Shown in pieces: positions 22,215 to 28,530 of a stretch of DNA of 28,530 nucleotides. How positions within the stretch are numbered: position 1 is the stretch's first letter; each line of letters opens with the position of its first letter. Location: positions 1 to 28,530 of the forward strand of contig JBQTJN010000052.1 of the NCBI GenBank assembly GCA_052387095.1, written 5' to 3'. Source of the stretch: JBQTJN01 sp052387095 (GTDB lineage Bacteria; Pseudomonadota; Alphaproteobacteria; Micavibrionales; Micavibrionaceae). Under the pieces are notes generated by a model that ran no database searches, had not been told where the DNA came from, and saw only the letters and a list, made by a program, of their open reading frames with translations. The position numbers and the translations under genes are program-made.

Positions 22215-22717
22215 CACAGCGCCCATTCATAACGAACGATCGGATAGAGCGTGCCGTCAATGACAAGATCTTTCTCGCTGCCGGAAATCAGGCGTCCACC
22301 CATGCGCTTGTAAAATTCATGTCCCGGGTTATAGGCCTGGAAAACCCACGCGCTGAATTTAGAACATGAAAGCCCTTGCCCCCACGACAGCGATTCCTGG
22401 AAAAGCGCACGTCCGATCCCACGGCCGTGACAACCGGGATCCAGATAAATCGAATACATTTCTACGTGATTTTTGCCCGCTGAACCCAAGGTCGAAAAAC
22501 CGAGAATATTGCCATCTCCCTCCGCTACAAACACCGTGTAGCTTTTTCCGGTCTTCGCAAGATTCTCCTGCCATATTTTCAGGCGCTCCTGCGAAGTCAT
22601 TTCGTTGAGATAGGTCTGGTCAATGAGCCCGCCATAAAGCGCCTGCCAGGTGCGCACATGCACTTCGGCAATGGCAAGCGCATCTTTCATGTGGGCTTTT
22701 CGGACAACGAGACTCAT
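22214..22717 (-). CDS. GNAT-family N-acetyltransferase inside the biotin operon
   Basis: This 167-residue protein has the GNAT fold: VRKAHMKDALAIAEVHVRTW, then FVAEGDGNILGFSTLGS, the strand VEMYSIYLDPGCHGRGIGRA with the acetyl-CoA pyrophosphate loop (HGRGIGRA), and AYNPGHEFYKRMGGRLI. It transfers an acetyl group from acetyl-CoA to an unknown amine. Its ATG overlaps the bioF stop (TAATG), and its stop overlaps the bioD start (TGATG), so it is translated with the bio genes. It is not a known biotin-pathway step; its substrate is unknown. Confidence 0.88.
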   Translation of the reverse strand: MSLVVRKAHMKDALAIAEVHVRTWQALYGGLIDQTYLNEMTSQERLKIWQENLAKTGKSYTVFVAEGDGNILGFSTLGSAGKNHVEMYSIYLDPGCHGRGIGRALFQESLSWGQGLSCSKFSAWVFQAYNPGHEFYKRMGGRLISGSEKDLVIDGTLYPIVRYEWAL

Positions 22718-23826
22718 TATGCAGCCTCTTTCCGTTTGCTCTCGTTAAGGGCGTGCGCAAAACGGCGCAGAATAGTCCCATCAAGCCCGAGATTAAGGGG
22801 AATACGAAGCCGTGCTGTACCGTCCGGCACCGCTGGCGGGCGGATCGCACGCACATCATACCCGGCCGCCTGCAGAGTTGCCGCAATACGTACGGTTCGC
22901 GCATCTTCGCCGAGAATCACGGGGATGATCTGGCTCGGGCTGTTCGTACCGAGCAATGCATTTGCCGTATCGCGTAGCGCAAGGAGCTTTTCCCGGCGCC
23001 ACGGCTCCGCCTGTACAAGCTCCAGGGCTTTCTGCATGAGAAACGCCTGCAGCGGCATAGGCGCGGTGGAGAAGATAAACGGCCGCGCCTGATTGATCAT
23101 GGTGTCTATGATATCGGTAGATCCGCAAACCAGCCCGCCCGCAACGCCCAGTGCCTTGCCGCCTGTGTGCAGCGTGATCATATTCTCATGCGGCAAATCT
23201 TCCGAAGCGCCTTTACCGTGCGCACCGAAAATTCCTGTGCCGTGCGCTTCATCGACAATAAGAATCGCGCCGTATTGGGTAGCCAGCGCATGAAGCTCCT
23301 CCAGCGGCGCCATATCACCTTCCATGGAATAAATCGATTCCACGGCCATCCACACCTGCTTGCCCGGCGCGCTGTATTTTTTTAAGCCTTCTTCAAAGGC
23401 CTGCACATCGTTGTGCGGAGTTTTAAAAGCCTGCGCCGGACCGGCATGAAGCCCATCCCGCACACTCGCATGCGACAGCGCATCGTAAAGCACAACATCA
23501 TGCCGTTCGGGAAGGGTCGTAAAGATCGCGTAATTGGCCATGAAGCCGTTCGCGAAAAACAGCGTTTTCTCACAACCGAAATACTGCGCCGCGAATTCTT
23601 CCAGCTCTGCATGGGCATCGTGATGCCCCCGTAACAGGCGCGAACCGACAGAGCCCATTGGCAGGCCGCTTTCAATCGCCTCCAGTGCCGCCTGCTTTAA
23701 AACAGGATGCGTGGAAAAACCCAAATAATCGTTGGATGCCAGATCAATGCCTTTGGCTTTGGAAAGAGTACGCAGGCGATCCTGAGACTCAAGCTGCCGC
23801 AGCTTTTTTTGAAAACGCGTTGTCAT
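22717..23826 (-). CDS. bioF: 8-amino-7-oxononanoate synthase
   Basis: This 369-residue PLP enzyme of the alpha-oxoamine synthase family condenses pimeloyl-ACP or pimeloyl-CoA with alanine to form KAPA. Motifs include LASNDYLGFSTHP, GSVGSRLLRGHHDAHAELEE, ILIVDEAHGTGIFGAHGKG and the Schiff-base lysine in TLHTGGKALGVAGG. It overlaps bioB by 38 bp at its start and the GNAT gene by 1 bp at its stop. The start has only a weak ribosome site inside bioB, so translation is probably coupled. Confidence 0.95.
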   Translation of the reverse strand: MTTRFQKKLRQLESQDRLRTLSKAKGIDLASNDYLGFSTHPVLKQAALEAIESGLPMGSVGSRLLRGHHDAHAELEEFAAQYFGCEKTLFFANGFMANYAIFTTLPERHDVVLYDALSHASVRDGLHAGPAQAFKTPHNDVQAFEEGLKKYSAPGKQVWMAVESIYSMEGDMAPLEELHALATQYGAILIVDEAHGTGIFGAHGKGASEDLPHENMITLHTGGKALGVAGGLVCGSTDIIDTMINQARPFIFSTAPMPLQAFLMQKALELVQAEPWRREKLLALRDTANALLGTNSPSQIIPVILGEDARTVRIAATLQAAGYDVRAIRPPAVPDGTARLRIPLNLGLDGTILRRFAHALNESKRKEAA

Positions 23827-24778
23827 TTTTGTTGGGTGCGCGGGGTCTTAAGCCCAGCTCCTTAAGAAGGTTTGTGTCTTCGTTCATATCGGGATTCGGC
23901 GTTGTCAGCAGTTTCTCACCGGTGAAAATTGCATTGGCCCCGGCCATGAAGGCCATCGCCTGCGATTCCTTGCTGATCTGAAGCCGCCCGGCGGATAGGC
24001 GCACCATAGCCTTCGGCATGAGAATGCGCGCCACGGCAATGCAACGGATCCATTCGAACACATCCAGGATCTCTTGTCCTTCCAAAGGCGTGCCTTCCAC
24101 CGGCACCAGCATATTGATAGGCACGCTCTCAGGCTGCGGATTTAAAGACGCCAGACGGTGCAGCAGTGCAATGCGGTCATCCTCGCTCTCGCCCATGCCG
24201 AGAATACCGCCGCAGCAGAGTGAAATCCCTGCCTTCGCGACATTCTCAATCGTATCCAGCCTATCCTGGTAGGTGCGGGTCGTAATGATCTTGGAATAAA
24301 ATTCCTCGGACGTATCGAGATTGTGATTGTAGGCCGTCAGGCCCGCCTCTTTTAACTTGCGCGCCTGCTCCTCGCTCAGCATGCCGAGCGTGCAGCACGA
24401 CTCCATGCCCATATCACGAACGCCGCGCACCATGTCGAGCACGCGGTCGAAACCGCGTCCGTCCGTAACACCCCGCCACGCCGCGCCCATGCAGAAACGT
24501 GTCGAGCCATTTTTTTTTGCGATTTCGGCTTCTTTCAGAACTTCTTCGGTTTTGAGCAGGATCTCTTTTTCAAGCATGGTTTTATTATGAATGGACTGCG
24601 AACAATATTTGCAATCCTCCGTGCAGCCGCCCGTCTTGATCGAAAGCAGCGTACAGAGCTGCATTTCATCATGAGCATGATGCGCGCGGTGCACGCTGGC
24701 CGCCTCGTAAACCAGGTCGAGCAAAGGTTTGTGATAAAGTTCTTTTACGTCTGCAAGAGACCGCGATATTTGTGTCAT
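23789..24778 (-). CDS. bioB: biotin synthase
   Basis: This 329-residue radical-SAM enzyme inserts sulfur into dethiobiotin. The SAM cluster motif is CTEDCKYC (Cys52, 56, 59). The stretches FCMGAAWRG, YNHNLDTSEEFY and NPQPESVPINMLVPVEGTPL are typical, as is RLSAGR with the Arg ligand of the second cluster. It is the first gene of the operon. There is no Shine-Dalgarno sequence; the ATG lies only 7 nt past the promoter -10, so the mRNA may be leaderless. Confidence 0.96.
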   Translation of the reverse strand: MTQISRSLADVKELYHKPLLDLVYEAASVHRAHHAHDEMQLCTLLSIKTGGCTEDCKYCSQSIHNKTMLEKEILLKTEEVLKEAEIAKKNGSTRFCMGAAWRGVTDGRGFDRVLDMVRGVRDMGMESCCTLGMLSEEQARKLKEAGLTAYNHNLDTSEEFYSKIITTRTYQDRLDTIENVAKAGISLCCGGILGMGESEDDRIALLHRLASLNPQPESVPINMLVPVEGTPLEGQEILDVFEWIRCIAVARILMPKAMVRLSAGRLQISKESQAMAFMAGANAIFTGEKLLTTPNPDMNEDTNLLKELGLRPRAPNKNDNAFSKKAAAA

Positions 24779-24785
24779 ACCGTTG

Positions 24786-24814
24786 AAATTAAAGACGCAT
24801 CACACCAGAGTCAA
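24786..24814 (-). promoter_or_regulatory. biotin operon promoter
   Basis: On the - strand TTGACT (24809-24814) and TAATTT (24786-24791) are separated by 17 bp. The bioB ATG (24778) begins 7 nt after the -10, so transcription would start at or within a few bases of the start codon. No BirA-type operator was recognised. Confidence 0.65.
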
Positions 24815-24827
24815 AGAGTTTCATAAT

Positions 24828-24861
24828 AAAAACGCGGCTGCCTTTGATAAAGCAGCCGCGT
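24828..24861 (-). terminator. terminator after dnaA
   Basis: ACGCGGCTGC and GCAGCCGCGT form a perfect 10-bp stem with a 10-nt loop. On the - strand it is followed by TTTTATTATG. It lies between dnaA and the bioB promoter. Confidence 0.85.
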
Positions 24862-24887
24862 CCCTAGGAAAACTCTCTATAATTTAT

Positions 24888-26324
24888 TCAACCCGTCAAA
24901 GCGCGGCGGATGACTTCAACATCCTGCGCAATCTGCGCATCCTGGTTGATCAGTTCCTCGATTTTGCGCACTGCATGCATGACGGTCGTGTGGTCGCGGC
25001 CCCCGAATTTGCGGCCGATTTCAGGCAGGGAACGCGCTGTCAAGAACTTGGCAAGATACATGGCAACCTGTCTTGGCCGTGCGACATTGCGGGCCCGGCG
25101 GGCGGAATGCATGTCGGAAATACGCAAATTATAATGCTCTGCCACCTTGCGCTGGATCTCGTCGATCGTCACGCGGCGGTCATGGGCACGCAGCAGGTCC
25201 GAAAGAACATCCTGTGTCGTCTCCAGTGTAATGGCCTGTTTCGTCACATCGGCGTGAGCCACGATGCGGTTCAGCGCACCTTCGAGTTCGCGGATATTCG
25301 TCGTGACTTTAAGCGCCAGGAACTCGAGTACGGCTTCCGGCACTTCAGCCTGCAGTTGGGCACGCTTGCTCTGCAGGATGCCGAGACGCAATTCATAGCT
25401 GGTCGGCTGGATATCGGCCACAAGCCCCCACGCCAGGCGGGAGCGCAGCCGTTCATCAAGGCCGGTCAGGTCGGAAGGCGCCTTGTCGGCAGAGATAATG
25501 ATCTGCTTGTTCTGGTCGACCAGTGCGTTGAATGTATGGAAAAACTCTTCCTGCGTCGATTCCTTGCCCGCAATGAACTGGATATCGTCGATCATCAGGA
25601 CATCGACGGAGCGGAACTGCTCTTTGAAATCCATCGTCTGGTTGGCGCGCAGCGCTTTCACGAACTGGTACATGAATTTTTCCGCCGAAAGATACATGAC
25701 GGTTTTCTCCGGCCAGTTGGTTTCCATCGCCCAGGCAATCGCCTGCATCAGGTGCGTTTTACCAAGACCGACACCGCCATATATAAAAAGTGGATTGAAC
25801 GGCACGATCATGCTCTCGACCACGCGGCGCGCGGCCGCATGTGCCAGTGCATTCGATTTACCGATCACGAAATTTTCGAATTTGAAACGCGCATCGAGCG
25901 GCGAGGCGATCGCGGCGATCGCGGCCTTACGATTCTGGTTGGCCTTTTCCTTGCGGGCTTCTTCCTGGGCATTCGGCTCTTCAGCGGCATCGGGTGTTGC
26001 GCTTTGCATTACGACGAACTGGACCTTCTTCAGTTCCGGATCGAGAACAATGCACATTTCAAGGATTCGCTCGGCATAATGCGTCTGGATCCAGTCGCGC
26101 ATGAAACGGGTGGGAACTGAAATTTCAAGTGTGCCGTGATAGCAGGCTTGTAAGGAAAGTGGTTTTAACCAGCTGCGGAAAATAGCTTCGCCGAATTCCT
26201 GGCGCATCTCCGCATGAACTTTTTTCCACAGGGTTTTAACTGCGGATGAAGGCTCCAGTGATTCCTGTTTGAGTTGCGAATAAATTTGCGCTGTAGCAGT
26301 TTTCTTTCCACCGGTATCGGACAT
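24888..26324 (-). CDS. dnaA: chromosomal replication initiator DnaA
   Basis: This 478-residue AAA+ protein opens the replication origin. The N-terminal domain I is followed by a linker rich in Ala, Glu and Lys (about 108-140), then the ATPase. Walker A is GGVGLGKT (183-190), with HLMQAIAW following; the Walker B segment is VDVLMIDDIQFIAG. The C-terminal domain IV holds FGGRDHTTVMHAVRKIEEL, the DNA-binding signature. AGGGGA precedes the ATG. rpsT lies upstream on the same strand, the usual alphaproteobacterial order. Confidence 0.98.
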   Translation of the reverse strand: MSDTGGKKTATAQIYSQLKQESLEPSSAVKTLWKKVHAEMRQEFGEAIFRSWLKPLSLQACYHGTLEISVPTRFMRDWIQTHYAERILEMCIVLDPELKKVQFVVMQSATPDAAEEPNAQEEARKEKANQNRKAAIAAIASPLDARFKFENFVIGKSNALAHAAARRVVESMIVPFNPLFIYGGVGLGKTHLMQAIAWAMETNWPEKTVMYLSAEKFMYQFVKALRANQTMDFKEQFRSVDVLMIDDIQFIAGKESTQEEFFHTFNALVDQNKQIIISADKAPSDLTGLDERLRSRLAWGLVADIQPTSYELRLGILQSKRAQLQAEVPEAVLEFLALKVTTNIRELEGALNRIVAHADVTKQAITLETTQDVLSDLLRAHDRRVTIDEIQRKVAEHYNLRISDMHSARRARNVARPRQVAMYLAKFLTARSLPEIGRKFGGRDHTTVMHAVRKIEELINQDAQIAQDVEVIRRALTG

Positions 26325-26718
26325 TAGTTCCCCTTATAAATTTTAATTTTTTTGTCTTCAGCAAAATGTACGCACAGGAACAAAAACAATAAAGCGCGTG
26401 AAGGCGCACACTCCTGTCAGTCCGGTATCTGCTATGTCTTTAGTTTAAAAGCGCCGGGTTATACCGGCTTAAAAAATTATTTGGCTTTGGCTTCATAATT
26501 TCATGACGATGGTGAAAGCTTCAAAAAAATCCAGAAGTGTTTTTACCTCGCGATGGAATCAACGTACACCAGATTTTTTAGTGTATGCAACAAGATCAAA
26601 AAGGGAACATACAAAAAGAAATTTTTTTCTTCAAAAATATTTGGCGCAACAAAAAAAGCCGGGAGAAAAATTTCCGGCTTTTTAAAAATAGATTTACAGG
26701 CAGAGACTGAAAAAAAAC
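26325..26718. other. 394-bp AT-rich gap between dnaA and rpsT
   Basis: This gap holds the dnaA leader (with AGGGGA before the ATG) and, near its right end, the rpsT terminator (26653-26683). It is AT-rich with several A runs. I found no cluster of DnaA boxes (TTATCCACA) and no convincing gene. Two + strand frames (26503-26685 and 26553-26744) are open, but they run across the terminator and lack a ribosome site. An origin here cannot be excluded by eye. Confidence 0.5.
26653..26683 (-). terminator. terminator after rpsT
   Basis: AAAAAGCCGG and CCGGCTTTTT form a 10-bp stem with an 11-nt loop, flanked by A and T tracts on both sides. It lies about 35 bp past the rpsT stop. Confidence 0.88.
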
Positions 26719-26991
26719 TTAAGAAGCTTTTTTCAGATTTTTAATCTTGGCGTTAAGACGGGACATCTGGCGTGCAACAGTTCCTTTACGGATCAGACCC
26801 TTGGCTACGCTTCTATAAAGTTCTGGCTGAGCTTGTCGAAGCGCGGCTTCGGCATCTTTAGGGCTACCGCTTTGAATGGCCTGTTCAATGCGTTTCATAT
26901 AGTTACGCAGGCGGCTCACGCGCGCTGTGTTGATTCCATTGCGCTTATTATTTCTCAGGACGCGTTTGCGTGCGGACTTGTGGTTTGCCAT
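26719..26991 (-). CDS. rpsT: 30S ribosomal protein S20
   Basis: This 90-residue, very basic, all-helical protein binds 16S rRNA. It begins MANHKSARKRVLRNNKRNGI, the classic S20 start (MANHKSA.KR), and continues with the family's AKGLIRKGTVARQMSRLNAKI. It is a single gene with its own promoter (27027-27056) and terminator (26653-26683), upstream of dnaA. Confidence 0.98.
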   Translation of the reverse strand: MANHKSARKRVLRNNKRNGINTARVSRLRNYMKRIEQAIQSGSPKDAEAALRQAQPELYRSVAKGLIRKGTVARQMSRLNAKIKNLKKAS

Positions 26992-27026
26992 TCAAAATCT
27001 CTTCTAACCTTTAATTTGGATGGTGA

Positions 27027-27056
27027 GTATTACGCGTCCGGGGCCCTGATTGTCAA
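27027..27056 (-). promoter_or_regulatory. rpsT promoter
   Basis: On the - strand a perfect TTGACA (27051-27056) is 18 bp from TAATAC (27027-27032). The rpsT ATG is 35 bp further on. Confidence 0.65.
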
Positions 27057-27091
27057 GCCGGAAGATGGATGATTCTGGCCTCTTTAAGGCC

Positions 27092-27466
27092 CTATTTGAC
27101 GGGGCTGAGGCCAAACCGGGCGTAAGACCGCCCCTCCAAAGTCTCGAAACTGATGTGAAGCTGTTCGGAATCACGCCGGAACTTCCCCTCGCCCGCCTTT
27201 TTCCAGCCCAGCTGCGGCAACGTATCGGCATAGAAGCGGCGCGCCTCATCCTCGGACGATCCCGGCATTTCGACAACCGCCTCGACAATCCGCCCTTCCG
27301 GCTTATCAAATACGGTCGTCTGGTCGGTCAACTCAACCATGCCGGGCGGTAGCGGAACATCCTGCAGTGCCGAGAGAAAAGAAGGCGGGGTCTCGGTCCC
27401 GGCCGCAAAGGCACCCGGCACCAGCATCAGCAAAAAAAACACCGCGATAAATCTTAAAAAATTCAT
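27092..27466 (-). CDS. secreted protein of unknown function after mutM
   Basis: The frame is open from 27553, but the ATG at 27466 is chosen: it overlaps the mutM stop as ATGA and starts a clear signal peptide (MNFLRFIAVFFLLMLVPGAFA, then AGTETPP). The protein is 124 residues. The mature part is a small alpha/beta domain with VPLPPGMVELTD, EDEARRFYADTLPQLGWK and LHISFETLEG. This recalls small periplasmic domains with an F...LP.LGW motif, but I recognise no named family with certainty. It is translationally coupled to mutM. Confidence 0.75.
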   Translation of the reverse strand: MNFLRFIAVFFLLMLVPGAFAAGTETPPSFLSALQDVPLPPGMVELTDQTTVFDKPEGRIVEAVVEMPGSSEDEARRFYADTLPQLGWKKAGEGKFRRDSEQLHISFETLEGRSYARFGLSPVK

Positions 27467-28308
27467 TTTTGTTTCCCAGGACAGTAAAAGGTCGAACGCG
27501 CAGCTTGTTGTATTTTCACAACGCCGCCCGTTTTTGCAATATTGCAGTTGCAATCCGGGCAGGCCTGGCCAGCCTGATCATACACGGAAAACTGGTGTTG
27601 AAAATACCCAAGCCCGCCGTCGGCGTGACGGTAATCCCGCAATGTGCTGCCGCCTGCGGCAATAGCGAGATTCAGCACGTGTTTAACAGCATCTGCCAAC
27701 CGCACCGCCTGCGCCGTTGTGAGCTGCCCGGCCGGCACATCCGGCCGGATGCCGGCATGATAAAGCGCCTCGCTGGCATATATATTACCGATACCGCTGA
27801 CAACGCCCTGATCCAGCAGCGCAACCTTGATGGGCGTTTTGCGGTTCTTCAGTCGCTGCAGCAATGCTGCGACCGTAAACTCGGGTGACAACGGCTCAGG
27901 TCCCATTGCAGCGAAGGGGCCCTCAAACTCCCAGTTTTTTTCGTTCACCATGAACACCATGCCGAATCGGCGCGGGTCATTGAACGCAAAACCGCCGCCA
28001 TCCTCCAGTCTGAATATAATATGGTCATGTTTGGCGGGGGTATAAGCCGCCCCGCCTTTGAGAATACTCACCCGGCCCGACATACCGAGATGGAAAGCGA
28101 ATCCGCCGCCGCCTTCGAGCAGGCAAATAATGTATTTCCCCCGCCGCAGCAAAACCCGGCAGATTCGCCCCTCCAGTGTGGTCTTCAGATCCGCAGGGAT
28201 AGGTCCCCGCAAATCGGGCCGCCGCACGTCGATGGCTGCAAAACGCCGCCCGGGTAGAATCTTTTCCAGGCCGCGGCGGATGGTCTCGACTTCGGGGAGT
28301 TCAGGCAT
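27463..28308 (-). CDS. mutM: formamidopyrimidine-DNA glycosylase with altered zinc finger
   Basis: This 281-residue enzyme removes 8-oxoguanine from DNA. The ATG at 28308 is chosen because the protein must start MPELPEVETIRRGL: Pro2 is the catalytic nucleophile and Glu3 the acid. The frame is open to 28344 but the extra part is not real. It has RRGKYIICLLEGG, NDPRRFGMVF, and the H2TH segment LDQGVVSGIGNIYASEALYHAG. The C-terminal zinc finger is unusual: CPDCNCN is followed much later by RSTFYCPGKQK. The family has C..C...C..C, here the last Cys is replaced by Lys, while a third Cys sits next to the first pair (CPDCNC). Zinc binding may therefore be rearranged. Confidence 0.96.
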   Translation of the reverse strand: MPELPEVETIRRGLEKILPGRRFAAIDVRRPDLRGPIPADLKTTLEGRICRVLLRRGKYIICLLEGGGGFAFHLGMSGRVSILKGGAAYTPAKHDHIIFRLEDGGGFAFNDPRRFGMVFMVNEKNWEFEGPFAAMGPEPLSPEFTVAALLQRLKNRKTPIKVALLDQGVVSGIGNIYASEALYHAGIRPDVPAGQLTTAQAVRLADAVKHVLNLAIAAGGSTLRDYRHADGGLGYFQHQFSVYDQAGQACPDCNCNIAKTGGVVKIQQAARSTFYCPGKQK

Positions 28309-28412
28309 AGGGACTGATGTAATGGTCCCGACCTGATCAATCAAAGGATTTTGTGGGGAAAAAGCGGTGGAGTAACCGGAGGCCGCGTGCGGCTGAAGGC
28401 ACGAATGAACAA

Positions 28413-28432
28413 CCCCGCCCCAAGGGGCGAGG
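28413..28432. repeat. hairpin just past a transposase-like gene
   Basis: CCCCGCCCC and GGGGCGAGG pair with one mismatch around an AA loop, 3 bp from the stop of the partial gene at 28435. Such subterminal hairpins mark IS200/IS605 element ends. Confidence 0.5.
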
Positions 28433-28434
28433 TA

Positions 28435-28530
28435 TCAGAAGAGCGGGAGTTGCCTGTCCTCGTATAACTTCTCGTATGGTTGTCCCTGCTTTTTCACATA
28501 GTTTTTGATCATGTTCTCATCGCCATGCTG
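28435..28530 (-). CDS. cut 3' end of a likely IS200/IS605-type transposase
   Basis: Only 31 codons are in the window; the gene continues beyond its right edge. The product ends HGDENMIKNYVKKQGQPYEK and then LYEDRQLPLF. The charged helix with IKNYVKKQG and the QLxLF ending resemble the C-termini of IS200/IS605-like Y1 transposases. The catalytic residues lie outside the window, so this rests on the tail alone plus the adjacent hairpin. It could be another type of protein. Confidence 0.4.
   Translation of the reverse strand, partial: QHGDENMIKNYVKKQGQPYEKLYEDRQLPLF

Noticed and set aside
26325..26718. Possible replication origin between dnaA and rpsT
   Set aside because: The gap is AT-rich, but I see no cluster of DnaA boxes. 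Only isolated near-matches occur (TTTTCCACA inside dnaA at 26222-26230 and CTATCCACA at 1991-1999), so no origin is called.
26503..26744. Two small + strand open frames upstream of dnaA
   Set aside because: They run across the rpsT terminator, lack a ribosome site and are rich in Lys and Phe from A and T runs; likely chance.
28309..28344. 12-residue N-terminal extension of MutM
   Set aside because: MutM needs Pro at position 2 as its nucleophile, so translation must begin at MPELPEVE.

Overview
This window looks like origin-proximal chromosome of an alphaproteobacterium. It carries mutM, rpsT, dnaA, dnaN, recF and gyrB in one region, and the mutM-rpsT-dnaA order is typical of alphaproteobacteria. 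A Dot/Icm-like (type IVB) coupling-protein gene pair, a 17-kDa-antigen-like glycine-zipper lipoprotein relative and abundant REP-like palindromes would suit a Micavibrionales/Rhodospirillales-type or host-associated lineage. The exact taxon is inference. Housekeeping genes are moderately GC-rich. Several isolated accessory genes (about 104-483, 10810-11454, 14102-14812 and 18547-19274) are visibly AT-rich, and two of those four are broken.

Layout. Positions 1-1103: a frameshifted AT-rich orphan on the + strand, then two very small hydrophilic protein genes on the - strand, each with its own terminator. 1240-2345: a secreted SIMPL-domain protein and a cold-shock protein. 2474-3755 (-): three envelope/stress genes (glycine-zipper protein, YflT-like protein, DUF4112 protein). 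3855-3929 (-): tRNA-Thr(UGU). 4132-8886 (+): a type IVB secretion module of DotM/IcmP-like, an unknown single-span membrane protein, the DotL/IcmO-like coupling ATPase and a pilin-like protein. 8890-10692 (-): argS with a palindromic repeat inserted in frame. 10810-11454 (+): orphan. 11458-13917 (-): gyrB. 14102-14812 (-): M48-like zincin. 14871-15956 (+): hisC. 16067-18461 (-): recF and dnaN, with recF bracketed by two copies of a ~91-bp palindrome. 18547-19274 (-): relic of a stand-alone FtsH-type (M41) protease domain.

Positions 19366-24778 (-) form a tightly overlapping biotin operon: bioB, bioF, GNAT, bioD, GIY-YIG nuclease, bioA, ferritin-like di-iron protein. It has a good promoter 7 nt from the bioB start codon and a terminator after the last gene. 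The GIY-YIG gene lies in a 360-bp unit with inverted REP-like ends. It is joined to bioD and bioA by ATGA overlaps on both sides, and the unit supplies the last residues of BioD. This repeat-plus-nuclease unit, and the di-iron protein in a biotin operon that shows no bioC or bioH here, are the most interesting findings.

Positions 24888-26991 (-) hold dnaA and rpsT, separated by a 394-bp gap. 27092-28308 (-) hold a secreted unknown protein and mutM with an altered zinc finger. 28435-28530 (-) is the cut 3' end of a likely IS200/IS605-type transposase gene followed by a hairpin. All assignments come from reading sequence motifs; no database search was run.
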